From: Conus ventricosus
Lineage: Eukaryota > Mollusca > Gastropoda > Neogastropoda > Conidae
Direction: 5' to 3'
DNA: 64,000 nt
Assembly (NCBI GenBank): GCA_018398815.1
Contig: CM031614.1
Location: 52,885,843 to 52,949,842 of the forward strand
In this document: in pieces, positions 1 to 12,988 of the stretch
How the letters are laid out: the number at the start of each line of letters is the position of its first letter
Position numbering within the stretch: the first letter of the stretch is position 1
Translations under genes and position numbers: made by a program
The notes under the pieces: generated by a model
What the model was told of the DNA's origin: nothing
Database searches by the model: none
What the model saw: only the letters and a program-made list of their open reading frames with translations

Positions 1-2660
1 TACTGACAGTTACCAGGTAAATCACAACCAAACCCTCTCCCACCTCCTCTTTGGTTCCGACTTCCATCCTCTTCTCCCCAAATCCACGGAAGCCTCACTC
101 CCGATTCATCGTCGATAATGACGAGTCGACTCACAATAATAAAAACAGTACGATCCATGCACCCATGCCTACGAAATACTGGCACTGACATTTGATTCTG
201 ATGATGACATGTATAACAAAAAATACACACATGGTCTTCAACAAATGGGCAGAGTCACACGCAAAGCCAACATTAATGACTGTGGTTTTACCCTGTTCAT
301 GCTGCGCAGGGTGCTGATCATATTTCATGACCCGTGGCTTGTCCACCCTCACACAGGGAAACAAAACCACCACAACACAGACTTCTTTCTATCAGCTTGC
401 AGCATGTCCACCTCAACTATGGGGAATACCACAACAAAATGTAAACATTTTACAAGCCTGACGCATGCTTATCAAAAAAAACAAAAAGGACACCACCACA
501 ACATCAACATCAAGCCCCGCAAGTAGTGTCATCTTCAACAGGATTGACACACCGTGATCGTTGAAGTCTCATAATGCCTAGTACTAACAGACAATATCAA
601 ACTTGATCTAGTTCCAACCACAAGTCAAAATTTAGTCATGGAAAGAGTGTTTGAAACACTGATACCAACAGATAACTCAAACTCATTCTGTTTCGCAAAT
701 GTTGGTGTGATTAATCCCCATGTTCAGTCTCAGCAGTTCACGTGCAAGATTTTCTGTCTGTGCCTCCAGACATTTTCAACAGTTCGATTCATAAACATAT
801 ATCTTTTAAAATCCAATTCTCCATTCTGATTTTCAAACAAATCTTTTCTTCCTTTTTTTTTCTATTCTTTTAATCATCATTAAAATATTCATTCTAGAAT
901 TCTGGTTATGTAGTTCTGTGTTGGCTGGTTATCTTCTTTATAATTTTATTTATTCATTTCATTGCTTTATGCATTATCTCAGAGGGGAATTGGGGGGGGG
1001 GGGGGTCCCATCCCTCTATCCATTACTGCACCTAAAAAAAATTAATGTTAAAATTCAACATCATGACATTAGTTCAGAGCATCGATTCCATTCAAACAAA
1101 ACTCACTAATGGTGAACCTTGCGGTTCTTTTGATTTGTATCACGTTCAATTACTCTTCAACCCCTCTTTGAAATACTGGGTATTCAATAATCATGACTGG
1201 CACCGTTTACAATCTATTCCTCAATCCATCCCTAATCTGTTGGTTCTAGAATTCAGATTGACATGGTTCTTTGGCTCAGTCGTGTATCGACTGTGAAGTC
1301 CAATTACCCAGAATTCTAAAGGCGTGTCTGACTGACCTCACCACCAACTGTCCTGCTCTGACCTGCGTATCCCCGAGGTATCCAAGGTCACTGTGATCTC
1401 ACTGGGTCTCACAGAGTGACCCGGGCATGTTCAGGGTCAGTGACAAGGTGGCCGAGGAGGAAGGTGCAATGTTGCCTGCCACTCAACACTGCCCAACAGT
1501 TAATGCCACTTGTCTGAAGGTCCGATCACATCCAAACACCAGTCAACTCTGTTCAAAATCCCACAAATACATAAATTCATTTTTAACTTTTTTTCTCCAC
1601 AAATTCCTGGTGATGTACCCTTTCAGACCTTTCATGATTCGTAGACAAGCCTCTGAAATAAATATAAAAAAATAAAACAATCTGCAGCAGCAATGGTATA
1701 AACTAACAGTAATGCAACAGTCTGTGCTGAAAGCACAGGGGAGAATACTGGAATTGTAAAAAAAAAAATCTAAAAACATAAGACATTGATCATTATTCTC
1801 TGGATGGTTGATGACGTAATCATTAAAGGTAATGAGCAATTAAATAAACTTCATTTCTCCAGGGAATGCTGGGTATGTAAATGAAGACAGCAGCTGGCTT
1901 CGCTCTTAGATTATCTTCTGCTTGATATGACATTAAGGCAAAATTGAGTTGTTACGGTGGTTTCTTCTTACCCTTTGGGTTTGGTTTGAGTCGCATAGTG
2001 AAAATTTAAAGATCCAGCCTAAAATATAACCTTTGATGTCCAGTACCTGATGACTTGATATGTCTGCACAGAAACTGTGAGATGTATGAAGCTTCATTGT
2101 ATGACACACACAACCATTGCAGATTAACACGTTTTGATATGTTTAGTATGTGCATATACAAGACAACTCATTTGATTCATCGACGCCACTAACCATGAAA
2201 TCTTTGATCGGAGTATGATGTTTGCTCCTGACCTAATTCCAAATCACTCCATTCACAGATTGTACAATTTGAGGGTAAATAAAAAAGTCTATACAGGCAC
2301 GGGTTGCAGGTTTGTATACAAATATATTGCTTACTCAAAAAAAAAAAAACAAACAACAGCACATTTCTTTACAAATTTTGAAAACATGAAAAGACTGATC
2401 AAGCACTCAGTTAATGCCACCGTAACAGGGACGAAGCCTTTAGATAAAAATAATACAAGGGAAAGTCATTCAGGCCAGGCTATGTGAAAGCAGCGTTATG
2501 AGCTGGCCCTTGAATCCACACACATCATTCAGCGAGCGGCATGGCAGCAAACACAACAGGATTAACCACAATGTACACAACACCAGCAGTCTTTCCAAAC
2601 TTCATCCAAATGAAACACGGTGTGTAGAGCTAACACAGTATGTGCGTGAACCCCTGGCCT
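1..2660. other. 3' flank of the host gene, no coding sequence recognised
   Basis: AT-rich sequence with only short frames lacking protein character. A G-run lies at 991-1003. The plus-strand TTTATTTATT near 945 could be a polyadenylation signal for the minus-strand gene. I see no other gene. Confidence 0.5.
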
Positions 2661-2664
2661 AACC

Positions 2665-3205
2665 TGATGGGTTGTGTGCAGAAACCCTTCCACATTGCCT
2701 GACCGAGTGCAGAAACCCTTCTTCATCAACCAGCCTGAGTGCAGAAACCCTTCCACATCAACCACGCTGTGTGCAGAAACCCTTCCACATCAACCAGGCT
2801 GAGTGTAGAAACCCTTCCACATCAACCAGGCTGTGTGCAGAAACCCTTCCACACCAACCACGGTGTGTGCAGAAACCCTTCCACATCGACCAGGCTGTGT
2901 GCAGAAACCCTTCCACATCAACCAGGCTGTGTGCAGAAACCCTTCCACATTGCCTGACCGAGTGCAGAAACCCTTCTGCATCAACCAGCCTGAGTGCAGA
3001 AACTCTTCCACATCAACCAGGCTGTGTGCAGGAACCCTTCCACATCAATCAGGCTGTGTGCAGAAACCCTTCCACATCAACCAGGCTGTGTGCAGAAACC
3101 CTTCCACATCAACCAGGTCGTGGGCACAAACCCTTCCAGACCAGACCTGTGTGCAGAAACATTCCCGCATCAACCATGTTTTCAGCAGAAACCATTCCAG
3201 AGTTG
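2665..3205. repeat. 32-bp minisatellite downstream of the stop codon
   Basis: About 16 copies of CTGTGTGCAGAAACCC followed by TTCCACATCAACCAGG. It lies 3' of the host-gene stop on the minus strand, so it may be in the 3' UTR. It gives spurious open frames on both strands. Confidence 0.92.
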
Positions 3206-3639
3206 ACAGGTTGTGTTCAGCAATCCGTGTCCAGCCCCCCCCCCCCCCCGACCCCTCCACCACAGCTTCCACCCCCGCCTCCCTTATTCTTCACTGGCCT
3301 GCCGTCGGGTGTCACGGTGGTCCTCCTGAACAACACAGCACATCACATCACTATCAAGTTCCAACATACAGCTCACGCAGACCTCCCATGTTTATCACAT
3401 GAGCCATTTCCTGCAACACCGACAGTCAGCCAGAACCCTTGGCTTGCCTTTCTTAGTCTGCCCCCCACATGGCCACACACCACCAAGAAATCCTCACAGA
3501 AACTCCTCACAAAGTCAACCTTCACAGATAATTTGTTCCTGGGCACGCTACAGAGGTCATCTGGAGGACGGAAGCCTGGTCATGACGTCGTCTACCCAGA
3601 AAGCGCCACCACGGAGGTCACTGCCGACATGGCGGGGCA

Positions 3640-3773
3640 TCACAAGAGGACGTAGGCCTGGCGTGAGGTACGACTCAAGCTGTCCAGGGCGGTGGGGTTG
3701 CCCATCATCTCCGCCTCGTACTGCGCCTTGATATCAGCAATCTGACCGCCGGACCACGTTTTTCTGCGCTCCA
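3640..3773 (-). CDS. PLEKHA5/6/7-like: Terminal exon with stop codon
   Basis: Acceptor gtggacag, then ERRKTWSGGQIADIKAQYEA, EMMGNPTALDSLSRTSRQ and AYVLL before TGA at 3642-3640. Phase 1/2 at the 5' join gives Val and is exact. The last residues VLL have hydrophobic residues at positions 0 and -2, which could be a class II PDZ ligand; that is inference. On the minus strand the region downstream is a minisatellite, and the first good AATAAA-type signal seen (plus-strand TTTATT) is near 945, so the 3' UTR could be about 2.7 kb. Confidence 0.88.
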
Positions 3774-3828
3774 CTGTCCACAGTGAACAACAGGAAGAAA
3801 GTCAACGGTGCTGTTTTTATATACAGGG

Positions 3829-3839
3829 GCGTGTGTGTG

Positions 3840-3904
<65 letters not shown>

Positions 3905-3923
3905 AGTGTGTGGTGTGTATGTG

Positions 3924-3991
<68 letters not shown>

Positions 3992-4012
3992 TGTCTGTGT
4001 GTGAGTGTGCAA
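3829..4012. repeat. GT microsatellite
   Basis: (TG)n in two blocks with a short degenerate centre near 3900-3930. It lies in the last intron, about 55 bases upstream of the terminal exon's acceptor in transcript sense. Confidence 0.95.
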
Positions 4013-5280
4013 CTTGGATTCAGGGCTACACTCAGACTTTATTGTCATAGAAACCTCAATGTCTTAATAGGGTAACACAGATAAACCAAGACTTATACTA
4101 GACTTTAAATATCACCAGAACCCCTCCTGGGTTTATGTATACAACACAGTTACATTGAAAGATCATGGTTTATGCTTGACCCATACTATAAAAGGGCGCA
4201 CACACACACACACACACACACCACACACAACACACACACCACACACACACACACAGTGCCTTCATTATCTTTTTTTCAATTCCATGCAATCATGGATTAT
4301 TTTGCCACATGGCTTTGTACACTGTCACAGTGGTGTGTTTCATTTGGGTATTCTTTATGAAAGTCTGGTACTGATGTAACTGTTCTGTTACTCTTCCTGC
4401 CCTGCGCCCCACCTCCGGTCGGGCACGTGAACACGTACGACTGATCTCCAACTAACCAGAACAGCCAAAACACTGAAGGCTGAAAGTGTAAACAGCTTGG
4501 ATATAAATAAGCTGACCAAAAAATGAGTTTTATTTTCCATCACATCACATGATGAGCAGTTACTCTGTCTTCTCCTGTAGAGCTTGTGCATCTACGCTTT
4601 TCTAATTGTAAGTTTTGTATGCGCATACTGACATGAATGCTGCTCAAAGTTTTTTGTACATGGATAATGAATGTTCTTGTTTGTAGTTCCTAATAACTTC
4701 CTTGTTAAAAGTAGTCTTAAAGTGCTACTGCTCTTTTATTGAGTTAAAAAATGTATGTGCCTAGACTGTGATTTTCAATGACATACCTTGTTTTCCTGAT
4801 ACAAACCTTTCTCTGTGTGTATATCTGTTATTTGTATGCACATATTGTTATTCTCCTAAAAATCAGTAGCAGATCCTTGTAAATTTGCTGAAAGTGATGA
4901 CAGTAGTCATAATGATGATGCGAATGAAATGATGATTCCCAAGCCTACACAGAAAAACACGGCTTCTTTCTCACTGTGAGATGATAAGATGCACCTAGCT
5001 TTAAATGTAAAAAGCAGTGTTTTTCATACTGACTCTGTCAAAAGAATCTTCTTTTCATCATGGGTCACAACAAAACCTCATGCTCAAGTTTAAAACGAGG
5101 ATCCACCTAACCCACACAGAAAGAGAAATCTCTTACTGCAAATTTAACGCACCCACTGATGATGCATCTCTCTTTCTGCTGTTGGATCATTCCTAAACAT
5201 GTTAACCAGTGACACCGATGTGAAGAGAAAAAAAAAAACGAGACACAGACCAGTGACACCTGTGCCGCTGTCCCCCTCAC

Positions 5281-5431
5281 CTGCGGCTCTCTTGCTTCGC
5301 TGGGTCACCTGTCGGGCCAGCTCCTGGTTGAGAGTCAGGATGTGGGCGCGCTCCTTCTTTTCCTGCTCCAACTGCCGATGGAACTGTCCTGGCGGCATGT
5401 GGTTCACGTCCGGCTGCGACGTCGACAGCAG
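5281..5431 (-). CDS. PLEKHA5/6/7-like: Exon: C-terminal coiled coil
   Basis: A 151-nt exon, acceptor gcatcag and donor GCCGCAG|gtgagg. It reads LLSTSQPDVNHMPPGQFHRQ, then LEQEKKERAHILTLNQELAR and QVTQRSKRAA. Relatives have a similar QEKxREHxxxLSxxLAxxAxxRSK helix after VLIPERY. The 3' phase fits the last exon; the 5' phase differs by one from the exon at 8318, so a microexon or a one-base error lies between. Confidence 0.88.
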
Positions 5432-7362
5432 CTGATGCGACACAACATACACGTTGCGTTACGCCAGGCAAAATGACACACTCTGGTCTGTCCAGTGACC
5501 ACACGTCAAAGTGACGTTTGAGCAACTCTCCAATACAACACAGCTCACACTGGTTCATTTCAAGTCACAATGAGACATGGTGTTGCTCCTGACAACTTCT
5601 GGCGCTGTCCGTCTGCATACTGAGCCGAAACATGAAGACGTGCTGACACAACACAGACTGGCTGACCATTGTTAAAATGACACACAGCAGCAAACTGACA
5701 ACACTTAGCACACAGAGGGAGGGTTACTGCCTGTGACAGTGATGCAGGGACAGAATACACAGAAACCACAATTTTCTTCTCCCCTTGTTTCCATAAAGCA
5801 TCAACAGGTGCCACAACAAAGAATTCCAATTCACCTACGTGGGTGCGGAAGCGAGAACATCACCAAATTTACCTGTTAGGTTTTCCACATAAAAAAGGTG
5901 TAACTGGAAAGATCTCTGAACGCTTACGTTTGGTTTAAATAGTTACGACTCAAGGCCTGTAACCTACTGACTCCACAGTCAATGAACTGTAAGGAGATTC
6001 ACTACGTCTAGGAGCCCACAATACAGAAGATGTGCCCAGCCCTCGCCTTCCACCATCTTTATCCTCTCTGAACTGAATCAGGTACCTGTTTGGTGCTCTG
6101 AGGACAGTCTGCGATTTCAAACTGAAAAAAAAAAAGGCCCCCACCAGCGATCTCAACTCACGATCATGAGCTCCATGGCTGGATGCTTTAACGTTTTGAC
6201 AACAGGCGTATATCTCTGCTGTTTGCTTTACAGTGAAACAAACCATAAAACAACACAAACTATAAAAAACCTAAATATGGACAAATAAACCATAGACAGA
6301 GAGACAGGGTGGCGTGGGAAGAGAAAACCAAGAAGCAGGACAGAGAGCAAGGAGGGGGGGGCGGGGGGGCAAGAACAAACAGAGAAGGTAAGAGGAAAGA
6401 GAAGGCAGAGGAAAGAGAAGGTAGAGGAAAGAGAAGGGAGGAAAGAAGAAGCAGACTGGGAAAGAAAGAAGGGGGTTGAGAAAGACAGCGGAGGATTAAG
6501 GAGACAAACTGACAAAATAAACAACCACTCAACAGAATAAAGTAGAACACACATGAACAAACAGGCAAAAAGAATTCACAAGGTAGTAAGCAAAAAAAAA
6601 AAAATGTCTAAAATCACAATCACTACAACAGCAACAACTTCTCTTCTTCACTTCCACCACCATTACCACAGCCTTCGAGAGAGAGAGAGACAGAGAGAGA
6701 GAGAGATGCATGTCCGTAATTTGTCAACAGTTGAATGCAAAGCGCATGTATAAGCATTAAACTATACAGGTTTATCTCACACCAAAACTGTCCAACAATC
6801 CCTGAGTTCAAAATCCACAAAGCATCCTGCAAAAAAACATGTTCAGCACGACCAGCTGTTCGGTCAGTCGACCCACAACATACCCGACAAGCCGACATGT
6901 TATTGGGTTGGTTAGCGCACATGCTGGGTATTTGAAAAAAAAATTTGAAGAGGCCAGTACAAACAAGACAACAGCAAACACATTACCCTAGGATCAGTCC
7001 CAGTAAATATCACCATATGGTTATGATCACTGACGTAATACGCACAGTTGCAGCCAAAATACAATTGCCATTTTCCCCACCAGGTTAACATTCTACATCA
7101 CAGTCCTTCATGCACTCGCTCGGTAAAAAAATACATATCAACTCTCCACAAAATCAAACATCAACAGCAAAGAACAGGGCTCATCATATGCGAGTTCCCT
7201 GCAATGAACCTCTATAGTTTAAGTTTTGCCTAAAAAACAAAAGCCCTGTTGAAGAAGCCTGTGGATTGTTAATATAGCATAGAAAACATTTAAAGGAGAC
7301 TGAATTTTGCAACCAGCAACACATATTAATAAGAAATGTTCAGGTCAAATTCTTCTCTCTCT

Positions 7363-7394
<32 letters not shown>

Positions 7395-7489
7395 CACACA
7401 ACCTTACATACATACACACTCAATGGGATTTACCTAAACTTGTGCAAAATGCGGAAAAAGGAAGAAAATTAATGAAGTAAAGGCAATTA

Positions 7490-7522
7490 TGGGTACACAT
7501 GCACGCAGCGCACACCACACAC

Positions 7523-7556
<34 letters not shown>

Positions 7557-7941
7557 ACACACACACACACACACCACACACGCACACACACGCACGACTT
7601 CATCTAAACTAGTGCAAAAAGCAGGAAAATGAGAAAAGGAAATTAATTCATTAGAGGTGATTAAGGGTGCACAAACACACACACACTTATACCACACACA
7701 CAGCACACACAAACACAATCACACACCACACAAACATACACACACAAGCACACTAGAAACACATAACCACAACCCACACACGCACCAGACACGCTCGCAC
7801 ATACCACACAAAAACATGAGTGTAAACGCACACGCCTACACACACACACACACACACACACACTTACACACACACGCACCAAACACATGCACGCGCACAC
7901 ACACACACACACACACAGCCACACACACACACACCACAACA

Positions 7942-8020
<79 letters not shown>

Positions 8021-8034
8021 CGAACACAACACAG

Positions 8035-8065
<31 letters not shown>

Positions 8066-8134
8066 CACACACACACACACACATACGACACACAAACACG
8101 CACAACACAACAGCACACACACACACACAACGAG

Positions 8135-8181
<47 letters not shown>

Positions 8182-8289
8182 GCACACACACACACACACA
8201 CACGAGCACAACACACACACGAACAAAACACACACGCAAGCACATACACAGACACGCACATGCACAACACACACACACACACACACAAC
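7490..8289. repeat. Long composite CA microsatellite
   Basis: Almost pure (CA)n with GCAC, TACA and AACA interruptions over 800 bases. It ends about 30 bases from the donor of the exon at 8318. All open frames in it are His/Thr or Cys/Val artefacts. Confidence 0.97.
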
Positions 8290-8317
8290 CATGCCTCCTA
8301 AGGTACATCAACCCTAC

Positions 8318-8451
8318 CTCTGGTTGGCCAGAACACGCTTGATGCGTTCCGCCTTTTCCCGGCGCTCCATTTTCTCCGACTCGGTGAGCTGCTCGGCGTC
8401 AGCCTCAGGGTCATAGCGCTCAGGGATCAGCACTTTCTCCGGGAAGTGAAG
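8318..8451 (-). CDS. PLEKHA5/6/7-like: Exon: C-terminal family signature EKVLIPERY
   Basis: A 134-nt exon, acceptor ccacag and donor CAGAG|gtaggg. It reads LHFPEKVLIPERYDPEADAE, then KMERREKAERIKRVLANQR. The VLIPERY motif followed by a Lys/Arg/Glu helix with ERIKRxL is the conserved C-terminal block of PLEKHA5/6/7 and is my strongest single basis for the family call. A long CA microsatellite lies about 30 bases past the donor. Confidence 0.94.
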
Positions 8452-8867
8452 CTGTGGGGGTCAGCACAGGTCACCCGTGGGTCAGTACACGCCAAGCTGG
8501 CCCCCCTACCTCTGCTTTTTCTCCTTTTCTTCTACCCCCCATTTCATATTCCACGCCCTCTCAGAATCACTGCTCTTATGCAGCTCATTTTGGCTTCCCC
8601 CTCAAACACCCACACCCAGGTTTGTTCTGCAGTGCCCAAATCCAGCAACCTACACTGAGACACCTTCTCTTTCTTTGTTCCTCAGCCAAAACTCTTGAGG
8701 CTCAGCGCTGTGACTTTTTCCTCATGTCTGGCATTTTTGTGTGTTTTCTTATTCCGACCATTATTTAGGGTAAGCCACCTTTGGTTCTCAGGGATGATGT
8801 CTCAACAAGTGAGCATGTGTTTTAATTTCGTGTCGCCCATCCCACTGACACACCACAGTACACTCTT

Positions 8868-9750
8868 CTTCAACAAGAAGACTGGGATTCAATAGGGTAA
8901 GACTTTATGCATGATTGACACACCATAGCGTACTCTTCTCCAACCAGAAGACTGGGATTTAATGGGACAAGACTTTTATGCATGATTAACACACCAAAGC
9001 GTACTCTTCTCCAACCAGAAGACTGGGATTTAATGGGACAAGACTTTATACGCATGACTAACCACCATAGCGTACTCTTCTCCAACAAGACTGGGATTTA
9101 ATGGGACAAGACTTTTATGCATGATTAACACACCAAAGCGTACTCTTCTCCAACCAGAAGACTGGGATTTAATGGGACAAGACTTTTATGCATGATTGAC
9201 ACACCATAGCATACTCTTCTCCAACAAGACTGGGATTTAATGGGACAAGACTTTTATGCATGATTAACACACCAAGCGTACTCTTCTCCAACAAGACTGG
9301 GATTTCATGGGACAAGACTTTTAGCATGACTGACACACCATAGCGTACTCTTCTCCAACCCGAAGACTGGGATTTAATGGGACAAGACTTTTATGCATGA
9401 CTGACACACCAACAGCGTACTCTTCTCCAACAAGACTGGGATTTCATGGGACAAGACTTTTATGCATGACTGACACACCACAGCGTACTCTTCTCCAACC
9501 CGAGACTGGGATTAATGGGACAAGACTTTATATGCATGACTGACACACCATAGCGTACTCTTCTCCAACGAAGACTGGGATTTAAAGGGACAAGACTTTT
9601 ATGCATGATTGACACACCATAGCGTACTCTTCTCCAACCAGAAGACTGGGATTTAATGGGACAAGACTTTATGCATGACTGACACACCAAAGCGTACTCT
9701 TCTCCAACCAGAAGACTGGGATTTATGGGACAAGACTTTATGCATGCAAT
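8868..9750. repeat. ~71-bp minisatellite
   Basis: About 12 copies of a unit with GACACACCATAGCGTACTC, TTCTCCAACCAGAAGACTGG and GATTTAATGGGACAAGAC. It lies on the 5' side of the 8318-8451 exon in transcript sense. Confidence 0.93.
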
Positions 9751-9855
9751 TATGTGTGAGACATCTTTTCAAGTCTCCTAAGGAGGACTTTGGGGAGGAC
9801 AGCTTTGCGTGAACTGATGTTACTCCAAAGAGAAAATCTCTTCTAACTGCTGGCT

Positions 9856-9922
9856 GAAGAGGGATCGACCCCTGACACTGGGCTGGGAATCCCAACGCTT
9901 TAACCCACTAGCAGCCTGGCTC
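9856..9922 (-). mobile_element. tRNA-like SINE head, second type
   Basis: On the minus strand GGCTGCTAGTGGGTTAAAGC and CAGGGGTCGATCCCTC sit at box A/box B spacing. It directly follows the 71-bp array. Sequence differs from the other two tRNA-like heads, so it is a separate family. Confidence 0.5.
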
Positions 9923-10903
9923 CAGGGTATTATCAGTTTTAGATGTCATCAGTGAACCTAACCAGAGGAGACACTGCAACAGTTACCAAGTCATTTGGTG
10001 GTTTCCCGAAGAGGAATCTGTCTGCTTAACGGCGGGATAAAAACGGTCTACACGCAAAATCCATGCTATCTATACATGCAGTGTCCACGAGAGTATCAGC
10101 CTGGTGTACACAGAAAGGGAAAAACTAAAGAAATTTGGCTGGTGTTTGGGGGTGCTTGATGATGCAGAACGAAACTTGTTTTTCAAAGTTTCTTTTGGGG
10201 CTATTTTAAAAACCTACTGATGCGAAAAGTTGAGAATTACATGCTGTTGATTTTGACAGTTAAAAATACCCTGCTATTTTTTTCACTGCACACAATCTAA
10301 CTACAAAAAAAAAAAAAACTTGTCCTACTATGCTTATCTGTGAAACACAAACAGGAAAATCATAGTGGAGTCTGAATTTTGCCACATTCAGTTCTCTGTA
10401 CCTCTCGCATAAAGTTCACTGCCTAGCAGCAACAACAAAGTACTAAAGGACTGCACAAAAGAACAATTCATGCTTAATGTAGCAGCAACAAGATAAAAAA
10501 AAGAAAAAAAGAAAGGGCTGGAGAAGTCAACAGTACATGCATGATGTTGTCAAGGTCAACGGAGCGACAATTTTCATGAACATCAGTGCAAAAAACAGGA
10601 CAAAAGCAGCACCCAAGCGTTACTGTTGTATGAAAACGGACACCTTCTCTGACACTGTCCAGTGCAAGGCCTTTGCAGTCTGCATCGACACTGTGAACAT
10701 CCCCCACACAGCGTGGACCACATGCATCACGTGCTGAAGCCAGACATGCACACTGTGTTACTGCTGCTGTGCCCGGTGCCAACATCACAGTCGTCGGTCA
10801 ACAGCTGAAGCTGGCGCTTCATCACCACATGCACCGATGTCTATGATGTATGATGGTTATATTACGGGTTCATGCACATGTACTGAGAATATATATTAAG
10901 ATA

Positions 10904-12988
10904 TGGGTCAGTCTCCAGAGTTGTGTACCAATAATGTAAAATAAAAAATCCCAAGAGTACATGCTTTTTACACTTTTTGCATAGTTTGAGGTCTAAATAA
11001 TCAAGTTTTATTAAATATTTAACAGCATGGATGTTTGTCTTTGATTGTACTCATGTTAAATCACTCACACACTTGTGTGTCCATGTAACACGGTAACTAA
11101 ACACTTCACAAATTGAAACAAAACAAAGATGTGAGAGCACTACAGACCTTTATTCATCATGAAAACAGTAATGAGCACCCAAGTAAATGCAACACAACTG
11201 TTTCAACACATAATTTTGACGAATGATTTATATGCTGAATTGTGTCAAAACGATACCAAAAAATGTGGGGGTTTTTTCTCCATGCGTTTACTCTAAACCA
11301 ATTTTCAGCCAACTTTCCCTATATTGGGCAGCAGTGACCTTGGACTTTGTTAAAACTTGCAGACAGAAACTGATTCTCCACTTTTGAAATTTTCTGCCCT
11401 ATTACATTTTTTTAAAGTCCAATGTAACACAGGAACCAAAAATACTATCAGAACCTACAACAGCTTTTTTATTTGGGAAACGGGACAAATCTCTGATTTT
11501 ACTGTTGCTAAATGATAAGACATTCATGATACAAAATAGGAAAGCTAAACAGTTGATATTTTGTAAATGTTTAAGCGCTTTCAACTGTTCATGTCCAATG
11601 AAACCAGGAAACCAGGGTTTTTTTATGGTCCAATGTAACGCAGAAACAAAAAAATCTATCAGAATCTACAACAGCTTTTATGTTTGGGAAATTGGACAGA
11701 TCTCCGACTTTACAGTTGCTAAATGATAGACATTCATGATACAAAAATAGAAAAGCTAAACAGTTGATATTTTGTAAATATTTAAGCGCTTTCAACTGTT
11801 CATGTCCAATGTAACCAGGAACCACGGTTTCTATGGTCCAATGTAAGCAGAAACAAAAAAAATCTATCAGAATCTACAACAGCTTTTATGTTTGGGAAAT
11901 TGGACAGATCTCTGACTTTACTGTTGCTAAATAATAAGACATTCATGATACAAAAATAGAACGGCTTAAACAGTTGATATTTTGTAAATATTTAAGCGCT
12001 TTCAACTGTTGTCCAATGTAACAAGGAAACCGAAAATCATCAGACCGCAATCACGGGACACTACAACCCTAAAACAAGCAAAAAGACTCACAAAACATAA
12101 CTAATATTAAGCTTAATCTTCAATGAGGTGGTTTAAATAATTCAATGCATATGAACAACAGTTTGTAGAAGGAAAAAACAAAGGTGCAAGTGCACCTCTG
12201 CAACAACGGGGTCCAGAGTAACTGTTTGGGATTTTCGGTAACCACAACTTCGAACCGGCCGCCTGTTTGATTCACATGGACACATGGCCGAAATACGCGT
12301 ATAGATACTTCCGCCCCAAATTTTTGTGCATGAATAGAACAAATAGTTCCAAATCGTTTGATTTTTTTTTCACACACGATTGATTTGTTTGGTCCAACGT
12401 AACATAGAATTCCGGAAACGATGTTCGATCAGTTTATTCAATCCGATTTTGAAGTCCAATCAGTTTCAATTTTTAAAAAGTTCATAAAATATCAACATGG
12501 GATTCTTCCTCCAATCTGTACCCATAAAAGTAGTGCCATATTCATCGCGTTTAGTACATTCGTCGTCCAGAACGCGCGAGTTAACACCGGTAACGAAAGT
12601 TACGCTGGACAGTGATTTTTTTGTGTGCTAATATCTAATAAAGCCAAGTCGACTGATATGTTTATGTCAAACACAGTTAAAAACAATTAAAAAGCAATGA
12701 TGTAAACCACTTTCTTAATCATTTGCATGTTTCTTTTGTACACATTTAGACTATTTGTGACAGGCAAAACGATGTCACACTCCAGGTCGCCATTTTCTGA
12801 TCAAAATCAGAAGGTTTTAGCATCAAACACATTTTTAATGCAGCGCTAGGCCTGTAAATGTTTGTGCTGCATATTCAATGTGTAATTGATGTGTGTGGTA
12901 ACTCAAATTTGTTAACTACATTCTGAGATTTTTAACAAATATTAATTAAGTAAGGGGTAAGTGGGGCACAACTCTGGAGACTGACCCA
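10904..12988. mobile_element. 2.1-kb DNA element with terminal inverted repeats and TA target sites
   Basis: TGGGTCAGTCTCCAGAG at the left end is found inverted at the right end, with 22 identical bases before the arms diverge. Both ends are flanked by TA, the target duplication of Tc1/mariner-type elements. Inside there is no long ORF; instead about three tandem copies of a 210-bp unit (11413-12036). It is best described as a non-autonomous or decayed DNA transposon. It lies in the intron between the 14721 and 8451 exons. Confidence 0.75.
11413..12036. repeat. Three tandem copies of a ~210-bp unit
   Basis: Each unit starts around GTCCAATGTAA followed by an A-rich stretch, contains TACAACAGCTTTTATGTTTG and ATTCATGATACAAAA, and ends with TTTAAGCGCTTTCAACTG. 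Unit starts are near 11416, 11630 and 11837. The array lies inside the TA-flanked element, so it probably belongs to it. Confidence 0.85.

Noticed and set aside
2672..3655. A 327-codon plus-strand frame with repeats like CVQKPFHINQ
   Set aside because: It is produced by the 32-bp minisatellite and runs antisense over the genuine terminal exon of the host gene.
6010..6130. Minus-strand RAPNRYLIQFREDKDGG as a possible missing exon between 8318 and 5431
   Set aside because: It overlaps a dispersed repeat also found near 20.6 kb and lacks good splice sites.
7657..8311. Open frames of over 200 codons in the CA/TG tracts (also 26665-27736 and 50793-51135)
   Set aside because: They encode only His-Thr or Cys-Val dipeptide runs, a by-product of dinucleotide repeats lacking stops.
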